Below, piece after piece: positions 1-5,902 of a stretch of DNA of 7,844 nt. The notes under the pieces are model-generated. The model was not told where the DNA came from and made no database searches. It saw nothing but the letters and a program-made list of their open reading frames with translations. The position numbers were made by a program, and so were the translations under genes. Where the stretch lies: the NCBI GenBank assembly GCA_032111745.1, contig JAULUH010000556.1, positions 1 to 7,844 of the forward strand. The letters run 5' to 3'. The stretch comes from JAULUH01 sp032111745. GTDB taxonomy: Bacteria > Chloroflexota > Anaerolineae > JAAEKA01. How positions within the stretch are numbered: the first letter of the stretch is position 1; each line of letters begins with the position of its first letter.

Positions 1-539
1 GCCAGGGCCGCGGTCCCGGGCAGGGTGGCGCCGTCGAGCTCGGCCTCGCCGAGGCCGATCATGACCAGGGCCATGTGGGCCAGGGGAGCCAGGTCGCCGC
101 TGGCGCCCAGGGAGCCCTGACGGGGCACGACGGGGTGCACCCTGCGCTCCAGCATGCGCAGCAGGAGGTCGATCACCTCGGCGCGGCAGCCGGAGTGGCC
201 CTTGGCCAGGGTGTTGGCCCGGATCAGCATCATGGCGCGCACGGCCGGCGTCTCCAGGGGTTTGCCGACGCCGACGGCGTGGCTCATGACGATGTTGCGT
301 TGCAGCTCGGCGGTCTGCTGCGGATCGATGAAGCGGTCGCAGAAGGCGCCGAAGCCGGTGGTGATGCCGTAGACGACCTGGCGGCGGGCGACGAAGGTCT
401 CGACCGCGTTGCGGGCGAGGGCGACCTGCCGGCGGGCCTCGGCGGAGAGGTCGAGCTGGACCTCGCCAGGGCCGGCATCGGCCACGGCAATCACATCCTC
501 AATGGTCAGGTGCTGGCCGTCTAGCAAGAGCGTGATCAT
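1..539 (-). CDS. hutH: Histidine ammonia-lyase, N-terminal part (runs off the left edge)
   Basis: Histidine ammonia-lyase removes ammonia from L-histidine to give urocanate, the first step of histidine breakdown, in the cytoplasm. The 179 visible residues include the family hallmark GSLGASGDLAPLAH; Ala146-Ser147-Gly148 is the tripeptide that cyclises into the MIO electrophile. YGITTGFGAF (residues 57-66) supplies the conserved catalytic tyrosine region, and the segment around residues 107-118 (RANTLAKGHSG) is also typical. Family members are usually about 500 residues, so roughly two thirds lies outside the window. The ATG at 539 is chosen because GGAGG lies 4 nt upstream and the alignment begins there. 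It is transcribed away from xpt from its own promoter. Tyrosine and phenylalanine ammonia-lyases share the MIO motif, but the N-terminal sequence looks like the bacterial HutH type. Further hut genes may lie to the left, which cannot be seen. Confidence 0.95.
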   Translation of the reverse strand, partial: MITLLLDGQHLTIEDVIAVADAGPGEVQLDLSAEARRQVALARNAVETFVARRQVVYGITTGFGAFCDRFIDPQQTAELQRNIVMSHAVGVGKPLETPAVRAMMLIRANTLAKGHSGCRAEVIDLLLRMLERRVHPVVPRQGSLGASGDLAPLAHMALVMIGLGEAELDGATLPGTAAL

Positions 540-543
540 AGAG

Positions 544-548
544 CCTCC
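544..548 (-). promoter_or_regulatory. Ribosome binding site of hutH
   Basis: GGAGG on the minus strand, 4 nt before the ATG at 539. It supports that start; the spacing is slightly short but workable. Confidence 0.6.
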
Positions 549-590
549 GAGGGCGCTGAGTGTGGACTGCGGCACGCGGCACGCGCGGAG

Positions 591-599
591 ATTATACCA
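591..599 (-). promoter_or_regulatory. Probable hutH promoter (extended -10)
   Basis: The minus strand reads TGGTATAAT, a perfect TATAAT with the TGn extension. No good -35 hexamer sits 17 nt upstream (AGGGCG), which is common for extended -10 promoters. The start of transcription would be near 585, giving a leader of about 45 nt before hutH. The -10 is an AT island in GC-rich DNA. This is a consensus match only. Confidence 0.5.
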
Positions 600-625
600 C
601 AGGGTGGTGCGGTCGCCCTCCATAA

Positions 626-654
626 TTGCCTGGCATCCTGGCCTGGACTACAAT
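626..654 (+). promoter_or_regulatory. Probable promoter of the xpt-guaA operon
   Basis: TTGCCT (626-631), 17 nt, TACAAT (649-654) matches the housekeeping sigma consensus at 4 of 6 and 5 of 6 positions with ideal spacing. Transcription would start near 661, leaving a leader of about 147 nt that contains both tandem hairpins before xpt. It is divergent from the hutH promoter and the two upstream regions overlap. I see no purine riboswitch in the leader. Confidence 0.5.
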
Positions 655-677
655 GGCAGTCTAGTCGTTGAGGCGAA

Positions 678-781
678 TTTGAGATCGGTCGCAGTAGAGA
701 CGCAGAATCTTGCGTCTCTACGCCGGCTGTTTGAGATCGGTTGAAGTAGAGACGCAAAATCTTGCGTCTCTACGCCGGCTG
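678..781. repeat. Two tandem 52-bp repeats, each with a perfect 11-bp stem
   Basis: Units 678-729 and 730-781 differ at only 3 of 52 positions. Each contains an inverted repeat with arms GTAGAGACGCA and TGCGTCTCTAC around a 6-nt loop (694-721 and 746-773). One difference lies in the loop (GAATCT versus AAATCT) and none in the stems. The unit begins TTTGAGATCGGT and ends CGCCGGCTG. The conserved arms look like a short interspersed palindrome of the REP/MITE-like kind; similar GTAGAGACG palindromes are, from memory, frequent in Chloroflexota and cyanobacteria. The pair lies in the transcribed leader of xpt and ends 15 nt before its ribosome site, so it could fold in the mRNA. No T-run follows either stem, so these are not intrinsic terminators. 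Confidence 0.9.
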
Positions 782-796
782 CGTTTATGGTAGTGT

Positions 797-801
797 GGAG
801 G
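797..801 (+). promoter_or_regulatory. Ribosome binding site of xpt, decides a GTG start
   Basis: GGAGG sits 6 nt before GTG 808. An in-frame ATG at 787 lies upstream of this site and has no Shine-Dalgarno sequence of its own, so the GTG is the better start. Confidence 0.7.
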
Positions 802-807
802 TCCGAT

Positions 808-1380
808 GTGGAGATCCTGAAGGAGCGCATTGTGCGTGATGGGGTAAACATGGGTCACGGCATTCTCAAGGTGGACAGCTTCATCAACCACCAGGTGGAT
901 CCGACGTTGATGCTGGCCGTGGGCGGCGCGCTGGCGGCCCGCTTTGCCCACCTGCATCCCAACAAGGTATTCACGGCCGAGATCAGCGGGATTGCCCCGG
1001 CGCTGACCACGGCCCTGGCCTTGGGCGTGCCGGTGCTGTACGCGCGCAAGACCAAGCCGATCACGATGCACCCCAACGCCATCGTGGCCTCGGCGCCCAG
1101 CCACACCAAGGGCAGGATCACCGACCTGATCGTGTCGCCGGAGTTCCTGGGACCGCGGGACCGCGTGCTGATCATCGACGACTTCCTCGCTACGGGCAAG
1201 ACCATCGACGCGCTGGCCCAGCTGGTGGTGAACGCGGGGGCGCGGCTGGTGGGGGTGGGCGCGGTGATCGAGAAGACCTTCGAGGGCGGCCGCCAGGAGC
1301 TGGCCCGGTGGGAGGTGCCCATCGAGGCGCTGGCGGTGATCATCAACATGGACGAGGGCAAGATCATCTTCGAGGATTGA
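808..1380 (+). CDS. xpt: Xanthine phosphoribosyltransferase
   Basis: Xpt transfers the phosphoribosyl group of PRPP to xanthine to make XMP, a cytoplasmic purine salvage step. The 190-residue product matches the Bacillus Xpt type in length (about 194) and layout: start MEILKERI, then LKVDSFINHQVDP (residues 20-32), the SGIAPA segment, and the PRPP-binding motif VLIIDDFLATGKT (residues 120-132) with the acidic pair D124-D125 and loop ATGKT at 128-132. The C-terminal VIEKTFEGGRQEL is also typical. The GTG at 808 is chosen over the ATG at 787 because of the ribosome site at 797-801 and because family members begin here. guaA follows after 3 nt, so XMP made here can pass to GMP synthase. The related adenine phosphoribosyltransferase lacks the VDSFxNHQ segment and is less likely. 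Confidence 0.93.
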   Translation: MEILKERIVRDGVNMGHGILKVDSFINHQVDPTLMLAVGGALAARFAHLHPNKVFTAEISGIAPALTTALALGVPVLYARKTKPITMHPNAIVASAPSHTKGRITDLIVSPEFLGPRDRVLIIDDFLATGKTIDALAQLVVNAGARLVGVGAVIEKTFEGGRQELARWEVPIEALAVIINMDEGKIIFED

Positions 1381-1383
1381 GGG

Positions 1384-3039
1384 ATGGCCCACGATACCAT
1401 TGTCGTCCTGGATTTCGGCTCGCAGTACGCCCAGCTGATCGCGCGGCGGCTGCGGGAGCAGCAGGTGTACTCGGAGCTGGTGCCCTGGGACGCCACCGCG
1501 GAAGATGTGCTGGCGGGCCGGGCGGTCAAGGGCTTCGTGCTCAGCGGCGGGCCGGCCAGCGTCTACGAGCGGGGCGCGCCCGGCCTGCCGGCCTATGTGC
1601 TGCAGTCCGGGCTGCCGGTGCTGGGCATCTGCTACGGGATGCAGCTGCTGGCCCAGGCCCTGGGCGGCCGGGTAGCCCCGGCGGCAGCCCGGGAGTATGG
1701 CCCGGCCGCGGTGGCGCTGGCGGAGGACCCCAGCCCCCTGTTGCGCGGGATGCAGGCCGCCCGAGCCGGGAGCGACCCGGCGGACGACGGCACGCTGCCG
1801 GTGTGGATGAGCCACGGGGACCGCATCGAGGCGCTACCGCCGGGGTGGCGCGCCCTGGCCCACTCGGCCAACTCGCCCTACGCGGCCATGGGCGACCCGG
1901 CCGGGGGGCGATATGGGCTGCAGTTCCACCCGGAGGTGACCCACACGCCGCAGGGCGCGGCCCTATTGCGGGCGTTTGCCGTGGACGTGTGCGGGGCCAT
2001 GGCCGACTGGACGCCGGCCAACTTCATCGCCGAGAGCGTGGCGGCGATCCGGGCCCAGGTGGGCGGCGGGCACGTGATCTGCGGGCTGTCGGGCGGGGTG
2101 GACTCATCGGTGGTGGCGGCGCTGGTGCACCGGGCCATCGGCGACCAGCTGACCTGCCTGTTCGTGGACCACGGGCTGCTGCGCCAGGGCGAGGCGGTGC
2201 AGGTGGTGGAGACCTTCCAGCGTACCATGGCCATGCGCCTGGTGGCGGTGAACGCGGCCGAGGCCTTTTTGGCCGACCTGACCGGGGTGACCGACCCGGA
2301 GCGCAAGCGCAAGCTGATTGGCAACCGCTTCGTGCGGGTGTTCGAGGAGGAGGCGGCGCGGATCGCGGCGGGCTGGCGGGTGGCGGAAAAGATTCCCATT
2401 AACAACACGATTCCCACAGAAACAATTAATGGTACACGGGAAGTGGGCTTCCTGGCCCAGGGCACGCTGTACCCGGACGTGATCGAGAGCGCCAGCGGCG
2501 GCCGGGAGCGGGCGGCGCGCACCATCAAGACCCACCACAACGTGGGCGGGCTGCCCGCGGACATGACGCTGCAGCTGATCGAGCCGCTGCGCCTGCTGTT
2601 CAAGGACGAGGTGCGGGCGGTGGGGGAGGCCCTGGGGTTGCCGGCGGAGGTGGTGTGGCGGCATCCCTTCCCGGGGCCGGGGCTGGCGATCCGCGTGTTG
2701 GGCGAGGTGACCTGGGAGCGGCTGGAGGTCTTGCGCCGGGCCGATGCGATCCTGCTGGAGGAGTTAGGGGAGGCCGGGCTGTATCGGGAGACGGCGCAGG
2801 TGTTTGCCGTGCTGTTGCCGGTGAAGAGCGTGGGGGTGATGGGGGACAACCGGACCTATGCTGACGTGGTAGCGCTGCGGGCGGTGACCACGGACGACTT
2901 CATGACGGCGGACTGGGCGCGGCTGCCCTACGACCTGCTGGCACGGGTGAGCAACCGCATCGTCAACGAAGTGACCGGGGTCAATCGCGTGGTGTATGAC
3001 ATCACCAGCAAGCCGCCGGGGACGATCGAGTGGGAATAG
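1384..3039 (+). CDS. guaA: GMP synthase (glutamine-hydrolysing)
   Basis: GuaA converts XMP to GMP using ATP and glutamine ammonia. The 551-residue product has a class I glutamine amidotransferase domain (about 5-190) with the triad C83 (GICYGMQ), H182 and E184 (QFHPEV). An ATP pyrophosphatase domain starts with the P-loop SGGVDSS (236-242) and contains LAQGTLYPDVIES. The C-terminal dimerisation domain ends in the canonical KPPGTIEWE. The family is usually 510-525 residues. The extra length comes partly from residues about 122-138 in the first domain and mainly from an insertion of about 24 residues before L357, described separately. The reading frame is intact. It is translationally close to xpt: 3 nt between stop and ATG, with GAGGA at 1372-1376 inside the end of xpt as ribosome site. 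Function is very likely retained, since all catalytic motifs are present. Confidence 0.96.
   Translation: MAHDTIVVLDFGSQYAQLIARRLREQQVYSELVPWDATAEDVLAGRAVKGFVLSGGPASVYERGAPGLPAYVLQSGLPVLGICYGMQLLAQALGGRVAPAAAREYGPAAVALAEDPSPLLRGMQAARAGSDPADDGTLPVWMSHGDRIEALPPGWRALAHSANSPYAAMGDPAGGRYGLQFHPEVTHTPQGAALLRAFAVDVCGAMADWTPANFIAESVAAIRAQVGGGHVICGLSGGVDSSVVAALVHRAIGDQLTCLFVDHGLLRQGEAVQVVETFQRTMAMRLVAVNAAEAFLADLTGVTDPERKRKLIGNRFVRVFEEEAARIAAGWRVAEKIPINNTIPTETINGTREVGFLAQGTLYPDVIESASGGRERAARTIKTHHNVGGLPADMTLQLIEPLRLLFKDEVRAVGEALGLPAEVVWRHPFPGPGLAIRVLGEVTWERLEVLRRADAILLEELGEAGLYRETAQVFAVLLPVKSVGVMGDNRTYADVVALRAVTTDDFMTADWARLPYDLLARVSNRIVNEVTGVNRVVYDITSKPPGTIEWE
2386..2442 (+). repeat. AT-rich palindromic in-frame insertion within guaA
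   Basis: Only 22 of these 57 bases are G or C, while the surrounding gene is strongly GC-rich. It contains an inverted repeat CCATTAA (2396-2402) / TTAATGG (2426-2432) with outer TTCCC (2393-2397) / GGGAA (2438-2442). An imperfect 18-bp direct repeat begins GATTCCCA at 2391 and at 2409. It encodes residues about 335-353 of GuaA (IPINNTIPTETINGT at 337-351), in the stretch between VFEEEA and LAQGTLYPD. Compared with the E. coli protein as I recall it, this spacer is about 24 residues longer. It resembles a small palindromic element captured in frame, but a lineage-specific loop is also possible. Confidence 0.6.
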
Positions 3040-3060
3040 GGCGATCGTCGGCGGGCATGG

Positions 3061-3135
3061 ACACCGGAGAGGGAACCGCAGAGACGCAGAGAACGCAAAG
3101 GGGACATCGAACCAGAGGAGACCAGAGGAGAACCG
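3061..3135. repeat. Purine-rich low-complexity spacer
   Basis: After guaA the plus strand becomes purine-rich with short reiterations: GCAGAGACGCAGAGAACGCA (3078-3097) and an exact 10-bp tandem duplication ACCAGAGGAG (3111-3120, 3121-3130). Similar CAGAGACGCAGAG strings are, from memory, common intergenic filler in Chloroflexota and Planctomycetota genomes. The open frames across it look like read-through of repeats. Nothing else is recognisable between 3040 and 3217. Confidence 0.5.
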
Positions 3136-3217
3136 GAGTTGAACTGTGGAGAGCGCACGGGGGAACCGTGGCCCAGAGAAACCTGAGGGTAGGACTGGTC
3201 AGGGGAAGGCCGGGCTG

Positions 3218-3260
3218 GCCGGCTACAGAAAGGCTTCGGACCTGCGGCTTGTAGGCCGGC
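3218..3260 (+). other. Stem-loop between guaA and the serine hydrolase gene
   Basis: GCCGGCTACA (3218-3227) pairs with TGTAG-G-CCGGC (3250-3260), giving ten base pairs with a single bulged G at 3255. Inside lies a second small stem, AGGC-TTCG-G (3231-3239), with a stable UUCG tetraloop. It has no T-run, so it is not a standard terminator. The -35 region of the next gene overlaps its descending arm. It could be a repeat element, an mRNA 3' stabiliser for xpt-guaA, or a small structured RNA; the sequence does not decide. Confidence 0.4.
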
Positions 3261-3277
3261 AGGGGATGGCGTATAAT
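3249..3277 (+). promoter_or_regulatory. Probable promoter of the serine hydrolase gene
   Basis: A perfect TATAAT at 3272-3277 lies 17 nt after TTGTAG (3249-3254), which matches the -35 consensus only in its TTG. Transcription would start near 3284, leaving a leader of about 27 nt to the ATG at 3311. Confidence 0.5.
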
Positions 3278-3310
3278 CGTGCGGTAGTGTGCCGGAGCGG
3301 GTGACGAGCT

Positions 3311-4858
3311 ATGATACGATCCTTACTGTTGCTGGTGTTGATCATCCTGGTGGTGGTGGCGGTGTTGTTGGGGCCGCGGGCGTACGCGTTCTACATCAGC
3401 CAGGGGCCGTTGCCGGGTGGGGTGACCCTGGGCGGCATGGAGCCGGCGGGGGAGACGCTGGAGGAGGTGGCGGCCAACCTGCACGAGATCTACCAGCAGC
3501 CGGTGGCGGCGTATTATGATAAAGAGCGGGTGATCCTAGACCCGGCGGAGATCGACTTCCAGGTGGACGTCAACGCCATGATCGTCGAGGCGGTGCCCCT
3601 GGGGGAGGGGATGGGCTTCTGGCGTCCCTTCCTGGGGGAGGTCTTCGAGCAGCCGGTGGAGACCGTCGACATCCCGTCGCGCTATACCCTGGACGAGGGG
3701 AAGCTGGCGGCCTGGTTCGATAGGGTGGCGGAGAAACACGACACGACGGCGCGGCCGCCCTATGGGGTGGCCCTGGCGCCGGGCACCCCGTACACCAGCA
3801 CGTTCATGTTCCAGGCGGGCAAGCCGGGGCTGGAGCTGGAGCCGAACCTGTCGGCGCCAGCGGTGATCGAGGCCCTACTGTCGCCTACGCAGCGGGAGGT
3901 GGACCTGGTGCTGGTGGAGGTGCCGCCACCGCCGCCGACCTTGGCGGAGCTGGAGAAGCTCTTAGCCCGCCGCGCCGACGCCTTCCCGGGGTTGGTGAGC
4001 GTTTTCGTGCGGCAGGTGAACGGCGACGAGGAGGTGTCCATCGACCCGGAGATCGCGTTTGCGGGCATGAGCACCATGAAGGTGCCGATCATCGTGGAGC
4101 TGTTCCGCATGCTGGACGAGCCGCCGGGCATCGAGACGACCAAGCTGCTGACGCAGACCCTAGGAATGAGCGGCAACTTCACGGCCAACTTGCTGTTGCG
4201 CAAGATCGGCGGCGGCGAGATTGGCAACGAGTGGCAGGGCGCGGAGAAGGTGACCCGGATGATGCAGGACCTGGGGCTACGCAACAGCTTCATGGCCACA
4301 CCCTACGACCAGGAGTCCTTGCCCCGGAGCTACTCGACGCCGGCCAACAGCCGCACGGACGTGACCACGCTGCCGGACACGCATATGCAGACCACGGCCA
4401 AGGATGTGGCGCTGTTGATGGAGTGGATCGTGCAGTGCAGCGAGGGGGGCGGCACCCTGCTGGCGGCTTATCCGGACGAGCTGACGCCGGAGGAATGCCA
4501 GCGGATGATCGACTTCATCGCCTACAACAAGAAGGGCATCTTACTGGAGACTGGGGTGCCGCCGGACGCCAAGCTGATCCACAAGCATGGCTTTGTGGAG
4601 GACAGCCACGGCGACGTGGCCGCGGTGTGGGGGCCGGCGGGGCCGTACGTGGTGAGCCTGTACATCTATAAGTACGGCTGGGTGGAGTGGGACCTTAGCA
4701 GCAGCATCATGGCCGACGTGAGCAAGGCGGCGTGGGACTACTTTACCCTGGTGGCCAATGGGGGTGAGCCGCCGAAGGTGGAGGCGTTGCCGGAGGAACC
4801 GGCGACGGATGCGAGTGGGCCGCCAGAGGGATCGACCACGGCGCCACCCGATGGCTGA
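3311..4858 (+). CDS. Membrane-anchored class A beta-lactamase-like serine hydrolase with peptidoglycan-binding-like N-terminal region
   Basis: A 515-residue envelope protein. Residues 4-26 form one hydrophobic helix (uncleaved anchor or signal). Residues about 35-195, beginning LPGGVTLGGMEPAGETLEEVAANL, resemble the peptidoglycan-binding domain found with VanW-like proteins. A proline hinge P205-P209 leads into the catalytic domain (about 210-480). That domain has the SxxK nucleophile motif S254-T-M-K257, an SxN motif S287-G-N289, a K425-H-G427 triad in place of KTG, and TTAKD (361-365), which class A-like hydrolases carry late in the fold. The last 30 residues are a P/E/T-rich tail. The class A general-base glutamate of the omega loop is not obvious, so acylation without fast beta-lactam hydrolysis is possible. 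A cell-wall peptidase or esterase role is as likely as resistance. The ribosome site is weak (GGAG at 3294-3297, 13 nt away). It forms a single-gene transcript with its own promoter and terminator. Confidence 0.82.
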   Translation: MIRSLLLLVLIILVVVAVLLGPRAYAFYISQGPLPGGVTLGGMEPAGETLEEVAANLHEIYQQPVAAYYDKERVILDPAEIDFQVDVNAMIVEAVPLGEGMGFWRPFLGEVFEQPVETVDIPSRYTLDEGKLAAWFDRVAEKHDTTARPPYGVALAPGTPYTSTFMFQAGKPGLELEPNLSAPAVIEALLSPTQREVDLVLVEVPPPPPTLAELEKLLARRADAFPGLVSVFVRQVNGDEEVSIDPEIAFAGMSTMKVPIIVELFRMLDEPPGIETTKLLTQTLGMSGNFTANLLLRKIGGGEIGNEWQGAEKVTRMMQDLGLRNSFMATPYDQESLPRSYSTPANSRTDVTTLPDTHMQTTAKDVALLMEWIVQCSEGGGTLLAAYPDELTPEECQRMIDFIAYNKKGILLETGVPPDAKLIHKHGFVEDSHGDVAAVWGPAGPYVVSLYIYKYGWVEWDLSSSIMADVSKAAWDYFTLVANGGEPPKVEALPEEPATDASGPPEGSTTAPPDG

Positions 4859-4859
4859 G

Positions 4860-4882
4860 AGCCCCTACATAGGGGCTTTTTT
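4860..4882 (+). terminator. Intrinsic terminator of the serine hydrolase gene
   Basis: A 7-bp stem AGCCCCT / AGGGGCT around loop ACAT, followed by six Ts (4877-4882), begins 2 nt after the stop codon. This is a textbook rho-independent terminator on the plus strand. Confidence 0.9.
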
Positions 4883-4919
4883 GTGGGTGTGTTCAAGACC
4901 GGCTGTGATCGTTTGCAGT

Positions 4920-4958
4920 GAGCGCTTCAGCGCTCCCGAGCGCACTGAAGTGCGACTC
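4920..4958. repeat. Twin short palindromes between convergent genes
   Basis: Two adjacent hairpins. The first has arms GAGCGCT (4920-4926) and AGCGCTC (4929-4935). The second has arms CGCACT (4941-4946) and AGTGCG (4949-4954), extended by GAG (4938-4940) with CTC (4956-4958) around a bulged A. Both have the same dinucleotide-centred layout, and the spacing is 2-5 nt. They lie between two convergent genes, the usual place for REP-like elements. No T-run follows on either strand, so they are not clear terminators for the EamA gene. Confidence 0.6.
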
Positions 4959-4981
4959 CGAACCAGCCTAAGTGACCGGGG

Positions 4982-5902
4982 TCAGTTTTGAGCCGGAAGG
5001 GGGGCGGGGCGGCGCCAGGGGACGCCGTTGACCACCATGAGGCCGCCGAGGATGAGGGCAAGGCCGGCGAGCATGGTCCAGGTGAGCTGTTCGCCCAGGA
5101 TGAGCACGCCGAGGGTGACGCCGATCAGGGGCAGCACGTAGGTGACGACGACAACCTGGGTGGCGCCGACGTTGCGCAGCAGGGAGAAGTAGAGCAGGTA
5201 GGCGAAGCCGGAGCCGACGACGCCCAGCCAGAGCATGGAGCCCCAGGTGGGCATGGACATGGTGGCCAGGCTGCCGAGGGAGTTGGTGAGCAGCACCAGC
5301 GGGAGGAGCCAGAGCATGCCGAAGGAAAGCTGGGTGGCGGCGGTGAGCACGGGTGGTTCCCCGCGCAGGAAGCGGCGGCCGATGACGGTGGCGATGGCGT
5401 AGCAGGCGGAGGCCAGGATGACGGCCAGGCTGCCCTGCACGCTCTTGGCGGTGAGCCAGTCGCCGCCGCTGGCGATGATGGGGGGCGCCATGAGGAGGAC
5501 GACGCCGGCGAAGCCCAGGACGAGGCCGCCCAGCCTTCGGGCGGAGAGGCGCTCGTCGAAGAGGAAGAAGTGGGCCAGGACGATGGTAAAAAGGGGCACG
5601 GTGCTGTTGAGGATGGCGGCCAGGCCGCTGTCGATGTACTGCTCGCCCCAGGGGATGAGCACGAAGGCCAGGCTGTTGTTGAACAAGCCCATGGCGGCCA
5701 GGGTAAGCCAGGCGCGACGGCTGAAGCGCGGACGCAGCCGGGCCAGGAGGGCGATGATCCAGAGGGTCAGGGAGGCGATGACCAGGCGCAGCCAGCCCAC
5801 CATGAGGGGGGAGAGGTCGGCCAGGGCGATCTTGATGAAGAGGAAGGAGGCGCCCCAGGCGATGCTGAGCAGGGCGAATTGGATCCAGTCGCGTGAACGC
5901 AT
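4982..5902 (-). CDS. EamA-family drug/metabolite transporter (DMT superfamily)
   Basis: A 306-residue inner-membrane protein with ten predicted hydrophobic helices, arranged as two EamA repeats (about 8-138 and 155-291). This is the usual length and fold of DMT exporters such as RhaT/EamA relatives. Diagnostic segments are WGASFLFIKIAL in helix 1, the helix 4 to 5 segment NSTVPLFTIVLAHFFLFDERL ending the first repeat, and VTYVLPLIGVTLGVLILGEQL ending the second, each with the conserved acidic residue after the helix. The substrate cannot be read from the sequence; family members move amino acids, sugars or metabolites. The ATG at 5902 begins MRSRDW just before helix 1. Its ribosome site is poor (AGGA about 14 nt upstream). 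It is convergent with the serine hydrolase gene and has its own promoter behind the toxin gene. The last codons overlap a TGACC-GG-GGTCA palindrome. Confidence 0.92.
   Translation of the reverse strand: MRSRDWIQFALLSIAWGASFLFIKIALADLSPLMVGWLRLVIASLTLWIIALLARLRPRFSRRAWLTLAAMGLFNNSLAFVLIPWGEQYIDSGLAAILNSTVPLFTIVLAHFFLFDERLSARRLGGLVLGFAGVVLLMAPPIIASGGDWLTAKSVQGSLAVILASACYAIATVIGRRFLRGEPPVLTAATQLSFGMLWLLPLVLLTNSLGSLATMSMPTWGSMLWLGVVGSGFAYLLYFSLLRNVGATQVVVVTYVLPLIGVTLGVLILGEQLTWTMLAGLALILGGLMVVNGVPWRRPAPLPAQN

Noticed and set aside
661..807. Purine riboswitch ahead of xpt
   Set aside because: The xpt leader in Bacillus has one, but here I find neither the conserved junction and loop sequences nor a terminator stem with a T-run.
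536..851. Minus-strand frames giving repeated GVETQD-SLL-PISNS peptides
   Set aside because: They are read-through of the two 52-bp hairpin repeats; such peptides are common false gene calls where this palindrome occurs.
718..1815. Long open frame on the minus strand opposite xpt and guaA
   Set aside because: It reads antisense through two clearly conserved genes, has low-complexity His/Arg/Gln-rich sequence and results from GC-rich codon bias. Similar antisense frames opposite guaA (1878-2849) and the EamA gene (4988-5896) are rejected for the same reason.
1308..2402. Long plus-strand frame overlapping guaA
   Set aside because: The product is Gly/Ala/Arg-rich low complexity with no domain, and lies out of frame within a well-conserved GuaA.
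2969..2983. 15-mer AAGTGACCGGGGTCA shared with 4970-4984
   Set aside because: The first copy encodes the conserved NEVTGV region near the GuaA C terminus. Given the GC bias a chance match is believable, and flanks do not match.
3030..3254. Possible 74-residue gene after guaA
   Set aside because: It is a translation of the purine-rich repeat spacer (TAETQRTQRG-like string), starts inside guaA and has no ribosome site.
4973..4984. TGACC-GG-GGTCA followed by GTTTTG as a terminator
   Set aside because: The stem is 5 bp with a 2-nt loop and only four Ts. It overlaps the EamA stop codon on the wrong strand to end that gene.
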